Assembly (NCBI GenBank): GCA_024397995.1
Contig: CP073746.1
Location: 3,408,001-3,472,000 of the forward strand
Direction: 5' to 3'
Length of the DNA stretch: 64,000 nucleotides
Source of the DNA: a bacterium SCSIO 12827
GTDB taxonomy: Bacteria > Pseudomonadota > Alphaproteobacteria > Rhodospirillales > Casp-alpha2
The notes under the pieces were generated by a model, which was not told the origin of the DNA, made no database searches, and saw only the letters and a list, made by a program, of their open reading frames with translations. Below are positions 54,318-63,359 of the stretch, piece after piece (positions within the stretch are counted from its first letter, which is position 1; each line of letters starts with the position of its first letter). The position numbers and the translations under genes were made by a program.

Positions 54318-55319
54318 TCAGCGAAACACGTGCAGATTGCCCTCGAACTGGTCGAAACTGGCATCCCAGGAATACTTCAACGCGTGATTGCGGCAGGCTT
54401 CGGCAGGAATCGCGAGGGCCGCCTTGACCGCCGCCGCCAGATCGTTGGACAGCACCCCAGCCCCCGACTGGCTGACCACGTCCAATGGCCCCGGCACGGG
54501 ATAGGCCGCGACGGGCACGCCGGACGCCATGGCCTCCAGCAGGACCAGACCGAAGGTGTCGGTCCGGGACGGAAACACGAAAACATCGGCAGCGGCGAAA
54601 TATTTCGCCAACTCCTCCCCCTCCTTCACGCCGGCGAAGCGAACAGCTGGGTATTTGCGTTTCAAGTCGTCCAGCTGCGGGCCGTCGCCGACCACGTATT
54701 TGGTGCCGGGCAGGTCGAGCTTCAAAAAGGCTTCGATGTTTTTTTCAACCGCTACCCGCCCGGTGAACAGGCTGATCGGCCGGGGAGCATCCAGGAACGC
54801 CTTGTCGCGGGGCTTGAACAAATCCGTCCACACGCCCCGCGACCAGCGCCGGACAGGCGGGCGGAAGCCCCGGGATTTCAGATCGTCCTCGATGGTCTGG
54901 GTCGCCACCATGATCGCCGAGGACGGCCCGTGAAACCATTTCATCACGGCGTAAAGCCAGCCGAGTGGCAGCGGCACCCGGGCGTGGACGTATTCGGGGA
55001 ACCGCGTGTGATAGGCCGTGGTGAAGGGATAGCCCTTACGCAGACAATGGGCGCGTGCAGCAACACCCAAAGGCCCCTCGGTCGCGATGTGAATCGCTGG
55101 GGGGCGGAAATCCTCGATCATGGCCGCGACGTTGCGGCCCGGGAACAGGGCCAGCCGGATTTCCGGATAGGTCGGGCAGGGTATGGTGCGGAACTGGTCC
55201 GGCGTCACCAGACGGACCTGGTGGCCGCGCTTCTCCAGCCCCTGCCTCAGCGTGTCGAGGGTTCGGACGACACCATTGATTTGGGGAAGCCAGGCATCGG
55301 TGACGATGAGGAGTCGCAT
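54318..55319 (-). CDS. GT4-type glycosyltransferase
   Basis: The 333-residue protein has the GT-B fold: N-terminal MRLLIVTDAWLPQINGVVRTL, ITTAYHTRFPEYV-like YHTRFPEY, FTGRVAVEKNI and the donor site VFPSRTDTFGLVLLEAMASGVPV, in which the E-x7-E type motif is visible. It resembles GDP-mannose-dependent alpha-mannosyltransferases (PimB/MgtA-like). Acceptors could be a lipid or glycan. It overlaps the upstream LpxH-like gene by 73 bases. ATG 55319 is chosen because the conserved start follows immediately. Confidence 0.88.
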   Translation of the reverse strand: MRLLIVTDAWLPQINGVVRTLDTLRQGLEKRGHQVRLVTPDQFRTIPCPTYPEIRLALFPGRNVAAMIEDFRPPAIHIATEGPLGVAARAHCLRKGYPFTTAYHTRFPEYVHARVPLPLGWLYAVMKWFHGPSSAIMVATQTIEDDLKSRGFRPPVRRWSRGVWTDLFKPRDKAFLDAPRPISLFTGRVAVEKNIEAFLKLDLPGTKYVVGDGPQLDDLKRKYPAVRFAGVKEGEELAKYFAAADVFVFPSRTDTFGLVLLEAMASGVPVAAYPVPGPLDVVSQSGAGVLSNDLAAAVKAALAIPAEACRNHALKYSWDASFDQFEGNLHVFR

Positions 55320-56107
55320 GCGTCTTCGTCCCTTAGAAAAGATAGGCCGCGCAGTTCCGCCCATTTGAGAATTTCCAGGCGCCCATCCTCGTGTTCGACC
55401 AGGGCCGTGCAGCTTTCGACCCAGTCACCGTCGTTGCAGTAGAGAATGCCGTCCATATCGCGCATTTCGGCGGTGTGGATATGGCCGCAGATCACGCCCT
55501 GCACACCCAACTTGCGCGCCTCGCCGACCACGGCGGCCTCGTAACTGGACACGAATTCGACCGCGTTCTTGACCTTGTGCTTCAGGTAGGCGGACAACGA
55601 CCAGTAGGAGAACCCCAGCTTACGCCGGGCGATGTTCAGCCACAGATTCAGCATCAGCGCCGCGTTGTAGGCGTTGTCGCCAAGGAAGGCCAACCACTTG
55701 GCGTATTTCACCACGCCGTCGAACTGATCCCCGTGGATGACCATGAAGCGCCGCCCGTCGGCCATGGTGTGATAGGCCTCGTTCAGAACGGCGACCCGCC
55801 CAAAGCGATGGTTGGAGAAATCGCGGAAGTTTTCATCGTGATTACCGGGCACGTAGATGACCCGCGTGCCCTTGCGCGCCTTGCGCAGGATCTTCTGGAT
55901 CACGTCGTTATGGGCCTGACGCCAATACCAGGCCCGGCGCATGCGCCAGCCGTCGATGATGTCGCCGACCAGGTAGAGGTATTTCGATTCCGTATGCTTG
56001 AGAAAATCGAGCAGCATTTCCGCCTGACAGCCCCGGGTGCCCAGATGGATGTCAGAAATCCAGATCGAGCGGAATTTGTAAGACGTTTTCCGGTTTACAG
56101 CGTTCAT
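55247..56107 (-). CDS. LpxH-like UDP-2,3-diacylglucosamine diphosphatase family metallophosphoesterase
   Basis: The 286-residue protein has the calcineurin-like motifs SDIHLGT, VGDIIDGW, PGNHDE, IHGDQFD and CGHIHTAE in order, which coordinate two metals. The family includes LpxH, which makes lipid X, so a role in lipid A synthesis is likely, but other UDP-sugar or membrane roles are possible. I chose ATG 56107 over GTG 56116, since it has GGA upstream. The last 24 residues (after about 262) overlap the glycosyltransferase start. Confidence 0.85.
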   Translation of the reverse strand: MNAVNRKTSYKFRSIWISDIHLGTRGCQAEMLLDFLKHTESKYLYLVGDIIDGWRMRRAWYWRQAHNDVIQKILRKARKGTRVIYVPGNHDENFRDFSNHRFGRVAVLNEAYHTMADGRRFMVIHGDQFDGVVKYAKWLAFLGDNAYNAALMLNLWLNIARRKLGFSYWSLSAYLKHKVKNAVEFVSSYEAAVVGEARKLGVQGVICGHIHTAEMRDMDGILYCNDGDWVESCTALVEHEDGRLEILKWAELRGLSFLRDEDACDSSSSPMPGFPKSMVSSEPSTR

Positions 56108-56281
56108 TTCGTCCACGGCGGTTGTTGTCGCATGGCCTATATTTAGTGGGGACTTTTATGTAATTTACCATATGTCCGCCATTACTTTCAGGTGCTGTCA
56201 CCGAAACTTCACACACGCGAAATAGATTTGAAATTATAGTCGCAACAAAAGTGCCACAATCCTGGGTCTAAACGACACATC

Positions 56282-57202
56282 ATGCCCGATTCAAACACCC
56301 TACCGGGGGAGCCGGACACGCTGATGGCCGCTCCCCGCAAGGCTCTTGTGATCTTCAACCCGACCGCGGGCGCCCGCCGGCGCGCGCGCCTGACGCGCAT
56401 CCTGGAGATCATGTGGAGCCTCGGCACCGACGTCACGCTGCACGAAACCCGGGCTCGGGGCGATGCGGAACGCACCGCGCGCGAAGCATCTACCGAGGTC
56501 TATGACGTGATCGTCGCCGCCGGCGGCGACGGCACCATCAACGAGGTCATCAACGGCCTGGCGGGACGGCAGATGCCGCTGGGCATCATCCCGCTGGGCA
56601 CCGCCAACGTTCTGGCCGCCGAACTGGACCTGCCGACGGATGATGTCGGTTTGGCCCGCACCATCGCCCTGGGCCGCACCCGGCCCGTCAACCTGGGCGA
56701 CGTCAACGGCCGGCGCTTCGTGATGATGGCGGGCGTCGGCTTCGACGCCCATGTCGTGGCCTCGGTCGATGCGGGCCTGAAACGCCTGATCGGCAAATCG
56801 GCCTATGTGTGGGAAACCCTCCTCGGCTTCTTCCGCTACAAGTTCCGGTCCTACCGGCTGGTCGTCGACGGCATCCCCTACGACGTGGGCTCGGCCGTGT
56901 TCGCCAACGGCCATTTCTACGGCGGGCGCTTCGTCTGCGCCAAGGATGCGGCCTTGGGCGACCCGCGCCTGCATGTCTGCCTGTTCAAGTCGGTGGGGCC
57001 GTGGAGCGCGCTGCGCTACACCGCCTGGGTGGTCCTGGGCCGGCTCGACAAGCTGCCCGACTACGAGGTTATCCCCGCGACCTCGATCATCGTCGAGGGC
57101 ATGGCCGGGGAGCCGGTGCAGGGCGACGGCGACATCGTCACCCGCCTGCCCCTGGACGCCCGCATCGCGAGCGAGCGCCTGAACATGCTGGTTCCGGCAT
57201 AA
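56282..57202 (+). CDS. Diacylglycerol/sphingosine kinase-family lipid kinase
   Basis: The 306-residue protein has the kinase motif AAGGDGTINEVINGL near residue 80 and IPLGTANVLAAEL, plus MMAGVGFDAHV. These define the DAGK catalytic (YegS-like) family. It phosphorylates a lipid hydroxyl with ATP; candidates are diacylglycerol or a ceramide-like lipid. It starts 165 bases from the divergent LpxH-like gene; that gap is unusually AT-rich. The second ATG, 14 codons in, would also work. Confidence 0.9.
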   Translation: MPDSNTLPGEPDTLMAAPRKALVIFNPTAGARRRARLTRILEIMWSLGTDVTLHETRARGDAERTAREASTEVYDVIVAAGGDGTINEVINGLAGRQMPLGIIPLGTANVLAAELDLPTDDVGLARTIALGRTRPVNLGDVNGRRFVMMAGVGFDAHVVASVDAGLKRLIGKSAYVWETLLGFFRYKFRSYRLVVDGIPYDVGSAVFANGHFYGGRFVCAKDAALGDPRLHVCLFKSVGPWSALRYTAWVVLGRLDKLPDYEVIPATSIIVEGMAGEPVQGDGDIVTRLPLDARIASERLNMLVPA

Positions 57203-57218
57203 GGTTTTTTCCAACCTT
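57201..57218 (+). terminator. Weak hairpin after the lipid kinase gene
   Basis: AAGGTT and AACCTT form a perfect 6-bp stem around TTTTCC, immediately at the stop codon. It is AT-rich and followed by GCCCTTTGT, so termination is possible but weak. Confidence 0.3.
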
Positions 57219-57279
57219 GCCCTTTGTCGCCCGGGCTGTTCCTTCCTAGACTGCGCCCAACCGCCGAAGGAGCTCCGCC

Positions 57280-57771
57280 ATGTCCACGCCCGACCTCTAT
57301 CAGGCCTTCGCCCGATACAACCGCGCCATGAACGACGCCGTCTATGCCGTCTGCGCCGATATCCCGGACGCCCTGCGCAAGGCCGACCGGGGAGCATTCT
57401 TCAAATCCGTGCACGGCACGCTCAACCATCTGATGTTCGGCGATCATGCCTGGATGAACCGGTTCGACGGCGGCAACCGCCCGGCCCCCGGCACGGGCGT
57501 GGAGTTGTTTTCCGACTTCGACGAGATGCGGGCCGCGCGGGAAACCTTGGATGATGAGATCAACGCCTGGACGGCGGCCCTGACCGATGCCTGGCTGTCG
57601 GAAACGGTGGCATGGACGTCGCGTACGGACAATCTGACCTTCAACCAGCCGCGCTGGATCCTGGTCAGCCATATGTTCAACCATCAGACCCACCACCGGG
57701 GGCAGTTGACGACGATCCTGACCCAGATGGGCCACGACGTCGGCGTCACGGATTTCCCGAAGCTGGTCTAG
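57280..57771 (+). CDS. DinB-family protein
   Basis: The 163-residue protein has the four-helix DinB fold with three histidines expected for a metal site: HLMFGDHAW (near residue 50-58) and HMFNHQTHHRGQ (near 130-140). Family members include thiol transferases and metal-dependent hydrolases, and many have unknown substrates. It is a small cytoplasmic protein, convergent with the CurA-like reductase, four bases from its stop. Confidence 0.92.
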   Translation: MSTPDLYQAFARYNRAMNDAVYAVCADIPDALRKADRGAFFKSVHGTLNHLMFGDHAWMNRFDGGNRPAPGTGVELFSDFDEMRAARETLDDEINAWTAALTDAWLSETVAWTSRTDNLTFNQPRWILVSHMFNHQTHHRGQLTTILTQMGHDVGVTDFPKLV

Positions 57772-57774
57772 GGA

Positions 57775-58800
57775 TCAGTCCTCGGCGCTGATCCGCACCA
57801 CCTGCTTGCCGAAGTTCTCACCCTTGAGCATGGCGATGAAGGCGGCGGGGGCGGCGTCCAGGCCCTCGGCCACATCGATCCGGTATTTGATCTTTCCCGC
57901 CTTCAGCCAATCAATCATCTCCGCATCGAATTCGGCACGCCGGGCGGCGTGGTCGGAGACGATGAAGCCCTGCATGCGGATCGCCTTGCGCACCACATGG
58001 GTCATGTTGCGGATGCCCGGCGTCTCGTCGCGGGTCAGGTTGTACTGCGAAATCATGCCGCATTCGACGAAACGGGCGAACCGGTTGGCGGCGTCGAGGG
58101 CGGCTTCGAGGATCGGCCCGCCGACGTTGTCGAAATAGATGTCGATGCCGTCGGGGGCGGCGGCCTGAAGCGCACCCAGCACATCGTCGCCGGCGGCCCG
58201 GTAGTTGAAGGCCGCGTCGAAGCCGAGGTCGTCCGTGAGGTAGGCCACCTTGGCGTCCGTGCCCGCCGTGCCGACCACCCGGCAGCCGCGCAGGCGGCCG
58301 ATCTGGCCGACGATCTGGCCGACCGCGCCCGAGGCGGCGGAGACGAACAGGGTGTCGCCCGGTTTCGGGTCGGTGAAGCCGAGCCCGACCCAGGCGGTCA
58401 TCCCCGGCATGCCCAGCGCCCCCAGATGCCAAGTCAGCGGCACATCGGCGGCGGCGGGGTCGATCTTCTTCAGCCCCTTACCGCCCGGCACCAGGGTGAC
58501 ATCGGCCCAGTCGAGCGTGCCGAACACCAGGGTGCCTTCCGGATAATCGGCGTTCCGGGACGTCGCGACGCGGCCGATCACGCGGGCCTGCAGGGGTTCG
58601 CCGATTTGGAACCCAGCGGCATAGGACTTGGCCGCGTCCATGCGCCCCCGCATGTAGGGGTCCAAGGACATGTAGATCGCGCGCACCAGGACGTCGCCGT
58701 CGCCCACATCGGGCAGAACCGCGTCGCGAGCGGCGAAATTGTCCAGGGAGACCCAGCCCTCGGGCCGGGATTTGAAGATAATCTGGCGGTTGGTGGTCAT
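57775..58800 (-). CDS. CurA/PTGR-like NADP-dependent oxidoreductase
   Basis: The 341-residue protein is a zinc-free medium-chain reductase: it lacks the zinc cysteines and has the LDPYMRGRMD and SAASGAVGQIVGQIGRLRGCRVVGTAGTDAKVAYL segments, typical of leukotriene B4 12-hydroxydehydrogenase/PTGR and CurA. It should reduce enones or curcumin-like unsaturated ketones with NADPH. ATG 58800 is given; a GTG at 58818 overlaps the PmbA stop (GTGA) and would add six residues. The coupling with pmbA is only positional. Confidence 0.88.
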   Translation of the reverse strand: MTTNRQIIFKSRPEGWVSLDNFAARDAVLPDVGDGDVLVRAIYMSLDPYMRGRMDAAKSYAAGFQIGEPLQARVIGRVATSRNADYPEGTLVFGTLDWADVTLVPGGKGLKKIDPAAADVPLTWHLGALGMPGMTAWVGLGFTDPKPGDTLFVSAASGAVGQIVGQIGRLRGCRVVGTAGTDAKVAYLTDDLGFDAAFNYRAAGDDVLGALQAAAPDGIDIYFDNVGGPILEAALDAANRFARFVECGMISQYNLTRDETPGIRNMTHVVRKAIRMQGFIVSDHAARRAEFDAEMIDWLKAGKIKYRIDVAEGLDAAPAAFIAMLKGENFGKQVVRISAED

Positions 58801-58814
58801 GGTCTCTGTCCCCG

Positions 58815-60158
58815 TCACTTGCCGGCCACGGTCATGCCGTCGATGCGCAGGGTCGGCGCGTTTGTGCCGTACTTGAATTCCAGATCGTCGGCCGGGGTGA
58901 TGGCCATGAACATGTCCTTCAGGTTGCCGGCGATGGTCAGTTCGCTGACCGGAAAGGTCAGTTCGCCGTTCTCGATCCAGAACCCGGAACAGCCCCGGGA
59001 ATAATCGCCGGTCACGCCGTTCACGCCCATGCCGATCAGCTCCGTCACATACAGGCCCTGCTTGATATCCCCGATCAGGTCTTGGGGCGAAACGCTGCCC
59101 GCTTCCATGTACAGATTCGATGCCCCCGGTGACGGCGGCGACGAGGTGCCGCGCGATGCGTGGCCCGTGGTCACGAGCTTCAGTTGCCGGGCCGAGCGGC
59201 AGTCGAGAATCCAGGTCGTCAGGCGGCCGTCCTCGACCACGTTCAAGCGCCGCGTCGCCACGCCCTCGCCGTCGAAGGGTTTGGAGCGCAGGCCGCGGCG
59301 GCGATGCGGGTCGTCGACGATGGTCACGCCGTCAGCAAAAATCTGCGTGCCCATGGCGTCCTTTAGGAAGGTCGTGCCGCGGGCCACGGAAGACCCGTTG
59401 ATAGCGGACGACATATGGCCCGGAATCGTATTGGCGACGCGCGGATCGAAAATCACCGGCGCCTGCTGGGTCGACACCTTCTGCGGATTGAGCCGTTTGA
59501 CCGCTTTCTCACCGGCCGACCGCCCGATGGCTTCCGCATCGGCCAGGTCGCTTCCGTACACCTTGGTGTCGTAGTCGTAATCCCGTTCCATCGCCGTGCC
59601 GGTGCCGGCCAGGACCGAAACACCGATACTGTGGCGGGACGACTTACGCGTCTGTGCAAAGCCGGTGGAGGTGACAAGGGCGATCTCGCTCGACCCCCAA
59701 CTGGCGCTGGCACCTTCCGAATTGGTCACGCCGGGCACGGCACGGGCCGCGTCCTCGGTCCGGGCCGCGAGCGCGATCAAATCGTCGGCCGCAGGCTCCA
59801 TCGGATCGAAGTCATCGATGTCGGCAAGGTCGGTCGCCAACTGGTCCGGATCGGCGAGGCCGCAGAACGCGTCCTCGGGCACGTTACGGGCCATGGCGAC
59901 GGCGCGCTCTGCCAATTCATCAAGGGCCGAATCGGACATATCCGAGGACGAAACCACCGCCTGGCGTTTGCCGACGAACACGCGAAGGCCCAGATCATTG
60001 TCCTCCGAACGCATCAAATCTTCGGGATTACCCAGCCGCTGCGACAGTGACAACGACGCCGAACGAACAAAAACCGCGTCCGCCGCATCGGCGCCCAGCG
60101 CCTCGGCCTTGCCGATAAGTGATTGAAGCCGGTCGATAATATTGCCTGTGGCGGTCAT
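58815..60158 (-). CDS. pmbA: TldD/PmbA-family metallopeptidase (PmbA/TldE)
   Basis: The 447-residue protein matches TldE/PmbA: DNDLGLRVFVGKR, ATRRLNVVEDGRLTTWILD, GASNLYMEAGSVSPQDLIGDIKQGLYVTELIGMGVNGVTGDYSRGCSGFWIENGEL, a well-conserved segment, and HASRGTSSPPSPG. In E. coli TldD/TldE jointly process microcin and CcdA. The TldD partner is not in the window. TldE itself lacks the HExxxH motif, as here. The gene starts 256 bases from the divergent korA. Confidence 0.93.
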   Translation of the reverse strand: MTATGNIIDRLQSLIGKAEALGADAADAVFVRSASLSLSQRLGNPEDLMRSEDNDLGLRVFVGKRQAVVSSSDMSDSALDELAERAVAMARNVPEDAFCGLADPDQLATDLADIDDFDPMEPAADDLIALAARTEDAARAVPGVTNSEGASASWGSSEIALVTSTGFAQTRKSSRHSIGVSVLAGTGTAMERDYDYDTKVYGSDLADAEAIGRSAGEKAVKRLNPQKVSTQQAPVIFDPRVANTIPGHMSSAINGSSVARGTTFLKDAMGTQIFADGVTIVDDPHRRRGLRSKPFDGEGVATRRLNVVEDGRLTTWILDCRSARQLKLVTTGHASRGTSSPPSPGASNLYMEAGSVSPQDLIGDIKQGLYVTELIGMGVNGVTGDYSRGCSGFWIENGELTFPVSELTIAGNLKDMFMAITPADDLEFKYGTNAPTLRIDGMTVAGK

Positions 60159-60345
60159 GATGTTCCGTCTTGGTTGTGGATGCAGGATGGGTTCTGGTCT
60201 TAAATATGGTCCGCAGGGGTCCTGGGGCCAGGATAATCGTGGACTGTAACACTACTTAAACTGTGGTTGTTCTGCGCCATGGGGTGCACTAGATAATTTG
60301 CAATCATGAAGTAACGGCCTCGCAGGGCGGTTCTTCAAGGCATCG

Positions 60346-60367
60346 ACGGCCGGCGGGCGCCGGTCGT
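60346..60367 (+). other. GC hairpin in the korA leader
   Basis: ACGGCCGGC-GGGC-GCCGGTCGT forms a 9-bp stem (one G-U wobble) with a 4-base loop, 48 bases before the korA start. The 256-base gap (60159-60414) shared with pmbA otherwise has only AT-rich stretches near 60260-60310 and no clear promoter. Confidence 0.3.
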
Positions 60368-60414
60368 GAGCCCACATCGCAACCGCCGTTTTCATAAACG
60401 CCGGTTGAACGTCA

Positions 60415-62304
60415 ATGGATCGCCAAAACATGTCCAACACCGCGCTTGCCGAAAAGACCTCCGACCCCTCCCATCGTGAAACCGTCGAATCCGCCGTCGT
60501 CCGCTTTGCGGGCGACTCCGGCGACGGCATGCAGTTGACGGGCGGGCAGTTCACCCTGGCCACCGCCTTCGCCGGCAATGACCTGTCGACCTTCCCCGAT
60601 TTCCCCGCGGAAATCCGCGCCCCTGCCGGCACGACCTTTGGCGTGTCGTCGTTTCAGATCAATTTCGGATCGCGCGTGATCAAGACCGCGGGCGACGCCT
60701 TCGACATGCTGATCGCCATGAACCCGGCGGCGCTGAAGGTCGAACTGCATGGCTTGAAACAAGGCGGCGTCATCATCGCCGACACCGGCAGCTTCGGCGA
60801 ACGCGATCTGCGCAAGGCGGGCTATGACGCCAACCCGCTGGAAGACGGCAGCCTGGACGGCTATCACCTGGTCGCGCTGGACATCTCCAAGCTGACCATG
60901 GAAGCGGTCAAGGACACGGGCCTATCCAAGCAGGAAGCACTTCGCTGCAAGAACATGTGGACGCTGGGCTTCGTCTATTGGATGTACGGCCGCGACCGCA
61001 AACCGACCGCCGACTGGCTGATCGCCAAATTCGGCAAACGCCCGGACGTCGCCGCCGCCAACGTTGCCGCCATGGACGCGGGCCATACGGTTGCCGAAAC
61101 CATGGAACTGCCCGACGGCGTGCATGGCTTCCACGTCGACGCCGCCGACATCGCGCCCGGCACCTACCGCACGGTGACCGGAGCCGAGGCCCTGGCCTGG
61201 GGTCTGGCGGCGGGCACGCATTTGGCCGACATCAAAATGGTGTTCGCGTCATATCCCATCACCCCGGCGTCGCAATTGCTGCATTCGCTGTCCAAGATGA
61301 TCGACCACAACGTCGTGACCTTCCAGGCGGAAGACGAAATCGCCGCCGCCTGCGCCGCCATCGGCGCGTCGTTCGGCGGATCGCTCGGCGTGACCTCGTC
61401 GTCGGGCCCGGGCATCGCGCTCAAGACCGAGGCCATCGGCCTTGCCATCTCGACGGAACTGCCGCTGATCATCGTCAACTCGCAACGCGCCGGGCCGTCC
61501 ACCGGCATGCCGACCAAGACGGAACAGTCGGACCTGTACCAGGCCGTTTTGGGCCGCAACGCCGACAGCCCGCTTTGCGTGCTGGCCGCCCGTTCGCCCG
61601 CCGACTGCTTCGAGGTCGCGATCGAGGCCGTGCGCATCGCCATCAAGTACATGACGCCGGTGTTTATCCTGACCGACGGCTACATCGGCAACGCGGCCGA
61701 ACCCTGGAGCATTCCGGACATCAACGATTACGCCAAAATCCCGGTCAATTTCCGCACCGACCCGGACGGCTTCCATCCCTTCCTGCGTGATGACGACACC
61801 TTGGCCCGGGTCTGGGCCGTGCCGGGCACGCCGGGGCTGGAACACCGCATCGGCGGGATCGAGCGCGATTACGATTCCGGCAACATCTCCTACGATCCCG
61901 ACAACCACCAGAAAATGACCGACACCCGGTTCGCCAAGATCGAAGGCATCACCAAGGACATTCCGGCCCAAGGCGTCGAGGACGGCAACACGTCGGGCAA
62001 ATTGGCCGTCGTCGGCTGGGGATCGACCTATGGGCCGATCAGCCGCGCCGTCGCCAACCTGCAGGCCGAGGGGCTGGACGTCAGCCACATCCATATCCGC
62101 CACCTCTGGCCGTTCCCGGAAAATCTGGGCGGCCTGCTGAAGGGGTTCGAGCAGGTTCTGGTGCCGGAAATGAACCATGGGCAGCTCGTCAACGTGCTGC
62201 GCGCCGAATACCTGGTGCCGGCGGAGGGCCTGAACAAGGTGTCCGGCCAGCCCTTCAAGATCACCGAAATCGAGGACGCGATCCGCGCCCGGTTGGAGAG
62301 CTAA
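60415..62304 (+). CDS. korA: 2-oxoacid:ferredoxin oxidoreductase subunit alpha (gamma-alpha fusion)
   Basis: The 629-residue protein has an N-terminal gamma domain (FAGDSGDGMQLTGGQF, residues 30-210) fused to the alpha domain (from about residue 255: FASYPITPASQLLHSLSKM, GASFGGSLGVTSSSGPGIALK and the GPSTGMPTKTEQSDL segment). This is the two-subunit 2-oxoglutarate:ferredoxin oxidoreductase type, which cleaves 2-oxoglutarate with CoA to succinyl-CoA and reduced ferredoxin, or the reverse. Pyruvate and other 2-oxoacids are alternatives. KorB follows after one base. The ATG at 60415 or at 60430 both lack a clear ribosome site. Confidence 0.92.
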   Translation: MDRQNMSNTALAEKTSDPSHRETVESAVVRFAGDSGDGMQLTGGQFTLATAFAGNDLSTFPDFPAEIRAPAGTTFGVSSFQINFGSRVIKTAGDAFDMLIAMNPAALKVELHGLKQGGVIIADTGSFGERDLRKAGYDANPLEDGSLDGYHLVALDISKLTMEAVKDTGLSKQEALRCKNMWTLGFVYWMYGRDRKPTADWLIAKFGKRPDVAAANVAAMDAGHTVAETMELPDGVHGFHVDAADIAPGTYRTVTGAEALAWGLAAGTHLADIKMVFASYPITPASQLLHSLSKMIDHNVVTFQAEDEIAAACAAIGASFGGSLGVTSSSGPGIALKTEAIGLAISTELPLIIVNSQRAGPSTGMPTKTEQSDLYQAVLGRNADSPLCVLAARSPADCFEVAIEAVRIAIKYMTPVFILTDGYIGNAAEPWSIPDINDYAKIPVNFRTDPDGFHPFLRDDDTLARVWAVPGTPGLEHRIGGIERDYDSGNISYDPDNHQKMTDTRFAKIEGITKDIPAQGVEDGNTSGKLAVVGWGSTYGPISRAVANLQAEGLDVSHIHIRHLWPFPENLGGLLKGFEQVLVPEMNHGQLVNVLRAEYLVPAEGLNKVSGQPFKITEIEDAIRARLES

Positions 62305-62305
62305 G

Positions 62306-63328
62306 ATGAATGTCGTCACCCCGCCTGAAAAACTGACGCCCAAGGATTTCGCCACGGACCAGGAAGTGCGCTGGTGCCCCGGCTGCGGCGATTACGCCAT
62401 CCTCAAGGGCGTACAGAAGACGCTGGCCGACATCGGGGCCAGGCCCGAAAACACCGTGTTCGTATCGGGCATCGGCTGCGCCGCGCGCTTTCCTTATTAC
62501 GTGAAGACCTATGGATTTCACACCATCCACGGCCGCGCCCCGGCCTTCGCCACAGGTCTGAAGCTGGCCAATCCGAACTTGGACATCTGGGTCGTGTCCG
62601 GCGACGGGGACGCCCTGTCGATCGGCGGCAACCACCTGTTCCACCTGCTGCGCCGCAACGTCGACCTGCAGTTCCTGTTGTTCAACAACGAAATCTACGG
62701 CCTGACCAAGGGTCAGTATTCGCCGACATCGCGCCAGGGCACGCGCTCGCCCTCCACCCCCTGGGGCTCGCTGGATAATCCGGCCTCTGCCACGGTGTTC
62801 GCGATCGGCGCGGGCGCGCGTTTCATCGCCCGCGGCATCGATTCCAACCAGAAACACCTGCCCGGCGTGCTGGCCCGCGCCCATGCCCACAAGGGCACGT
62901 CCTTCGTCGAAATTTTCCAGAACTGCAAGGTCTACAACGACGGCGTGTTCGAAAACTTCACGGGCCGCGACGTGGCGTCGGACCGGCAGATCTATGTCGA
63001 GCACGGCAAGCCGCTGATCTTCGGCAAGGACGGTGAAAAGGGCCTGCGCCTGAACACCCAGACCCTGGCCCTGGAAGCCGTCGTGATCGGCGAGAACGGC
63101 GTGAACGAGACCGACATCCTGGTCCATGACGAAACCAACCGGATGATCGCCACCCTGCTCGCCCATATGGAGCCGCCGGCCATGCCCGTGGCGCTGGGCG
63201 TGCTCTATTGCGCGCCGGGGCAAAGCTATGACGAGGAAGTGACCGACCTGGTCCACAGCCATACCCCGGCCGAAAAACCGGACTTCAACAAGCTGCTTCG
63301 CGCCGGGCGAACGTGGACGGTGGATTGA
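62306..63328 (+). CDS. korB: 2-oxoacid:ferredoxin oxidoreductase subunit beta
   Basis: The 340-residue subunit binds thiamine diphosphate and an [4Fe-4S] cluster. It has WCPGCGDYAILKGVQ (residues 23-37), GIGCAARFPYY and the ThDP motif VVSGDGDALSIGGNH with FNNEIYGLTKGQYSPTS. CEDs in CPGC and GIGC are cluster ligands; a further Cys (FQNCKVYND) also matches. It starts one base after korA and forms the catalytic pair with it. A ferredoxin-NADP reductase follows 31 bases later. Confidence 0.95.
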   Translation: MNVVTPPEKLTPKDFATDQEVRWCPGCGDYAILKGVQKTLADIGARPENTVFVSGIGCAARFPYYVKTYGFHTIHGRAPAFATGLKLANPNLDIWVVSGDGDALSIGGNHLFHLLRRNVDLQFLLFNNEIYGLTKGQYSPTSRQGTRSPSTPWGSLDNPASATVFAIGAGARFIARGIDSNQKHLPGVLARAHAHKGTSFVEIFQNCKVYNDGVFENFTGRDVASDRQIYVEHGKPLIFGKDGEKGLRLNTQTLALEAVVIGENGVNETDILVHDETNRMIATLLAHMEPPAMPVALGVLYCAPGQSYDEEVTDLVHSHTPAEKPDFNKLLRAGRTWTVD

Positions 63329-63359
63329 CCTTACCGTAGGTAGGGGCTAACCAAGACGG

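Noticed and set aside
60404..60414. TTGAACGTCAA just before korA as an FNR box.
   Set aside because: The half sites are separated by three bases rather than four and lack the required T/A at the inner positions, so it does not fit the FNR consensus.
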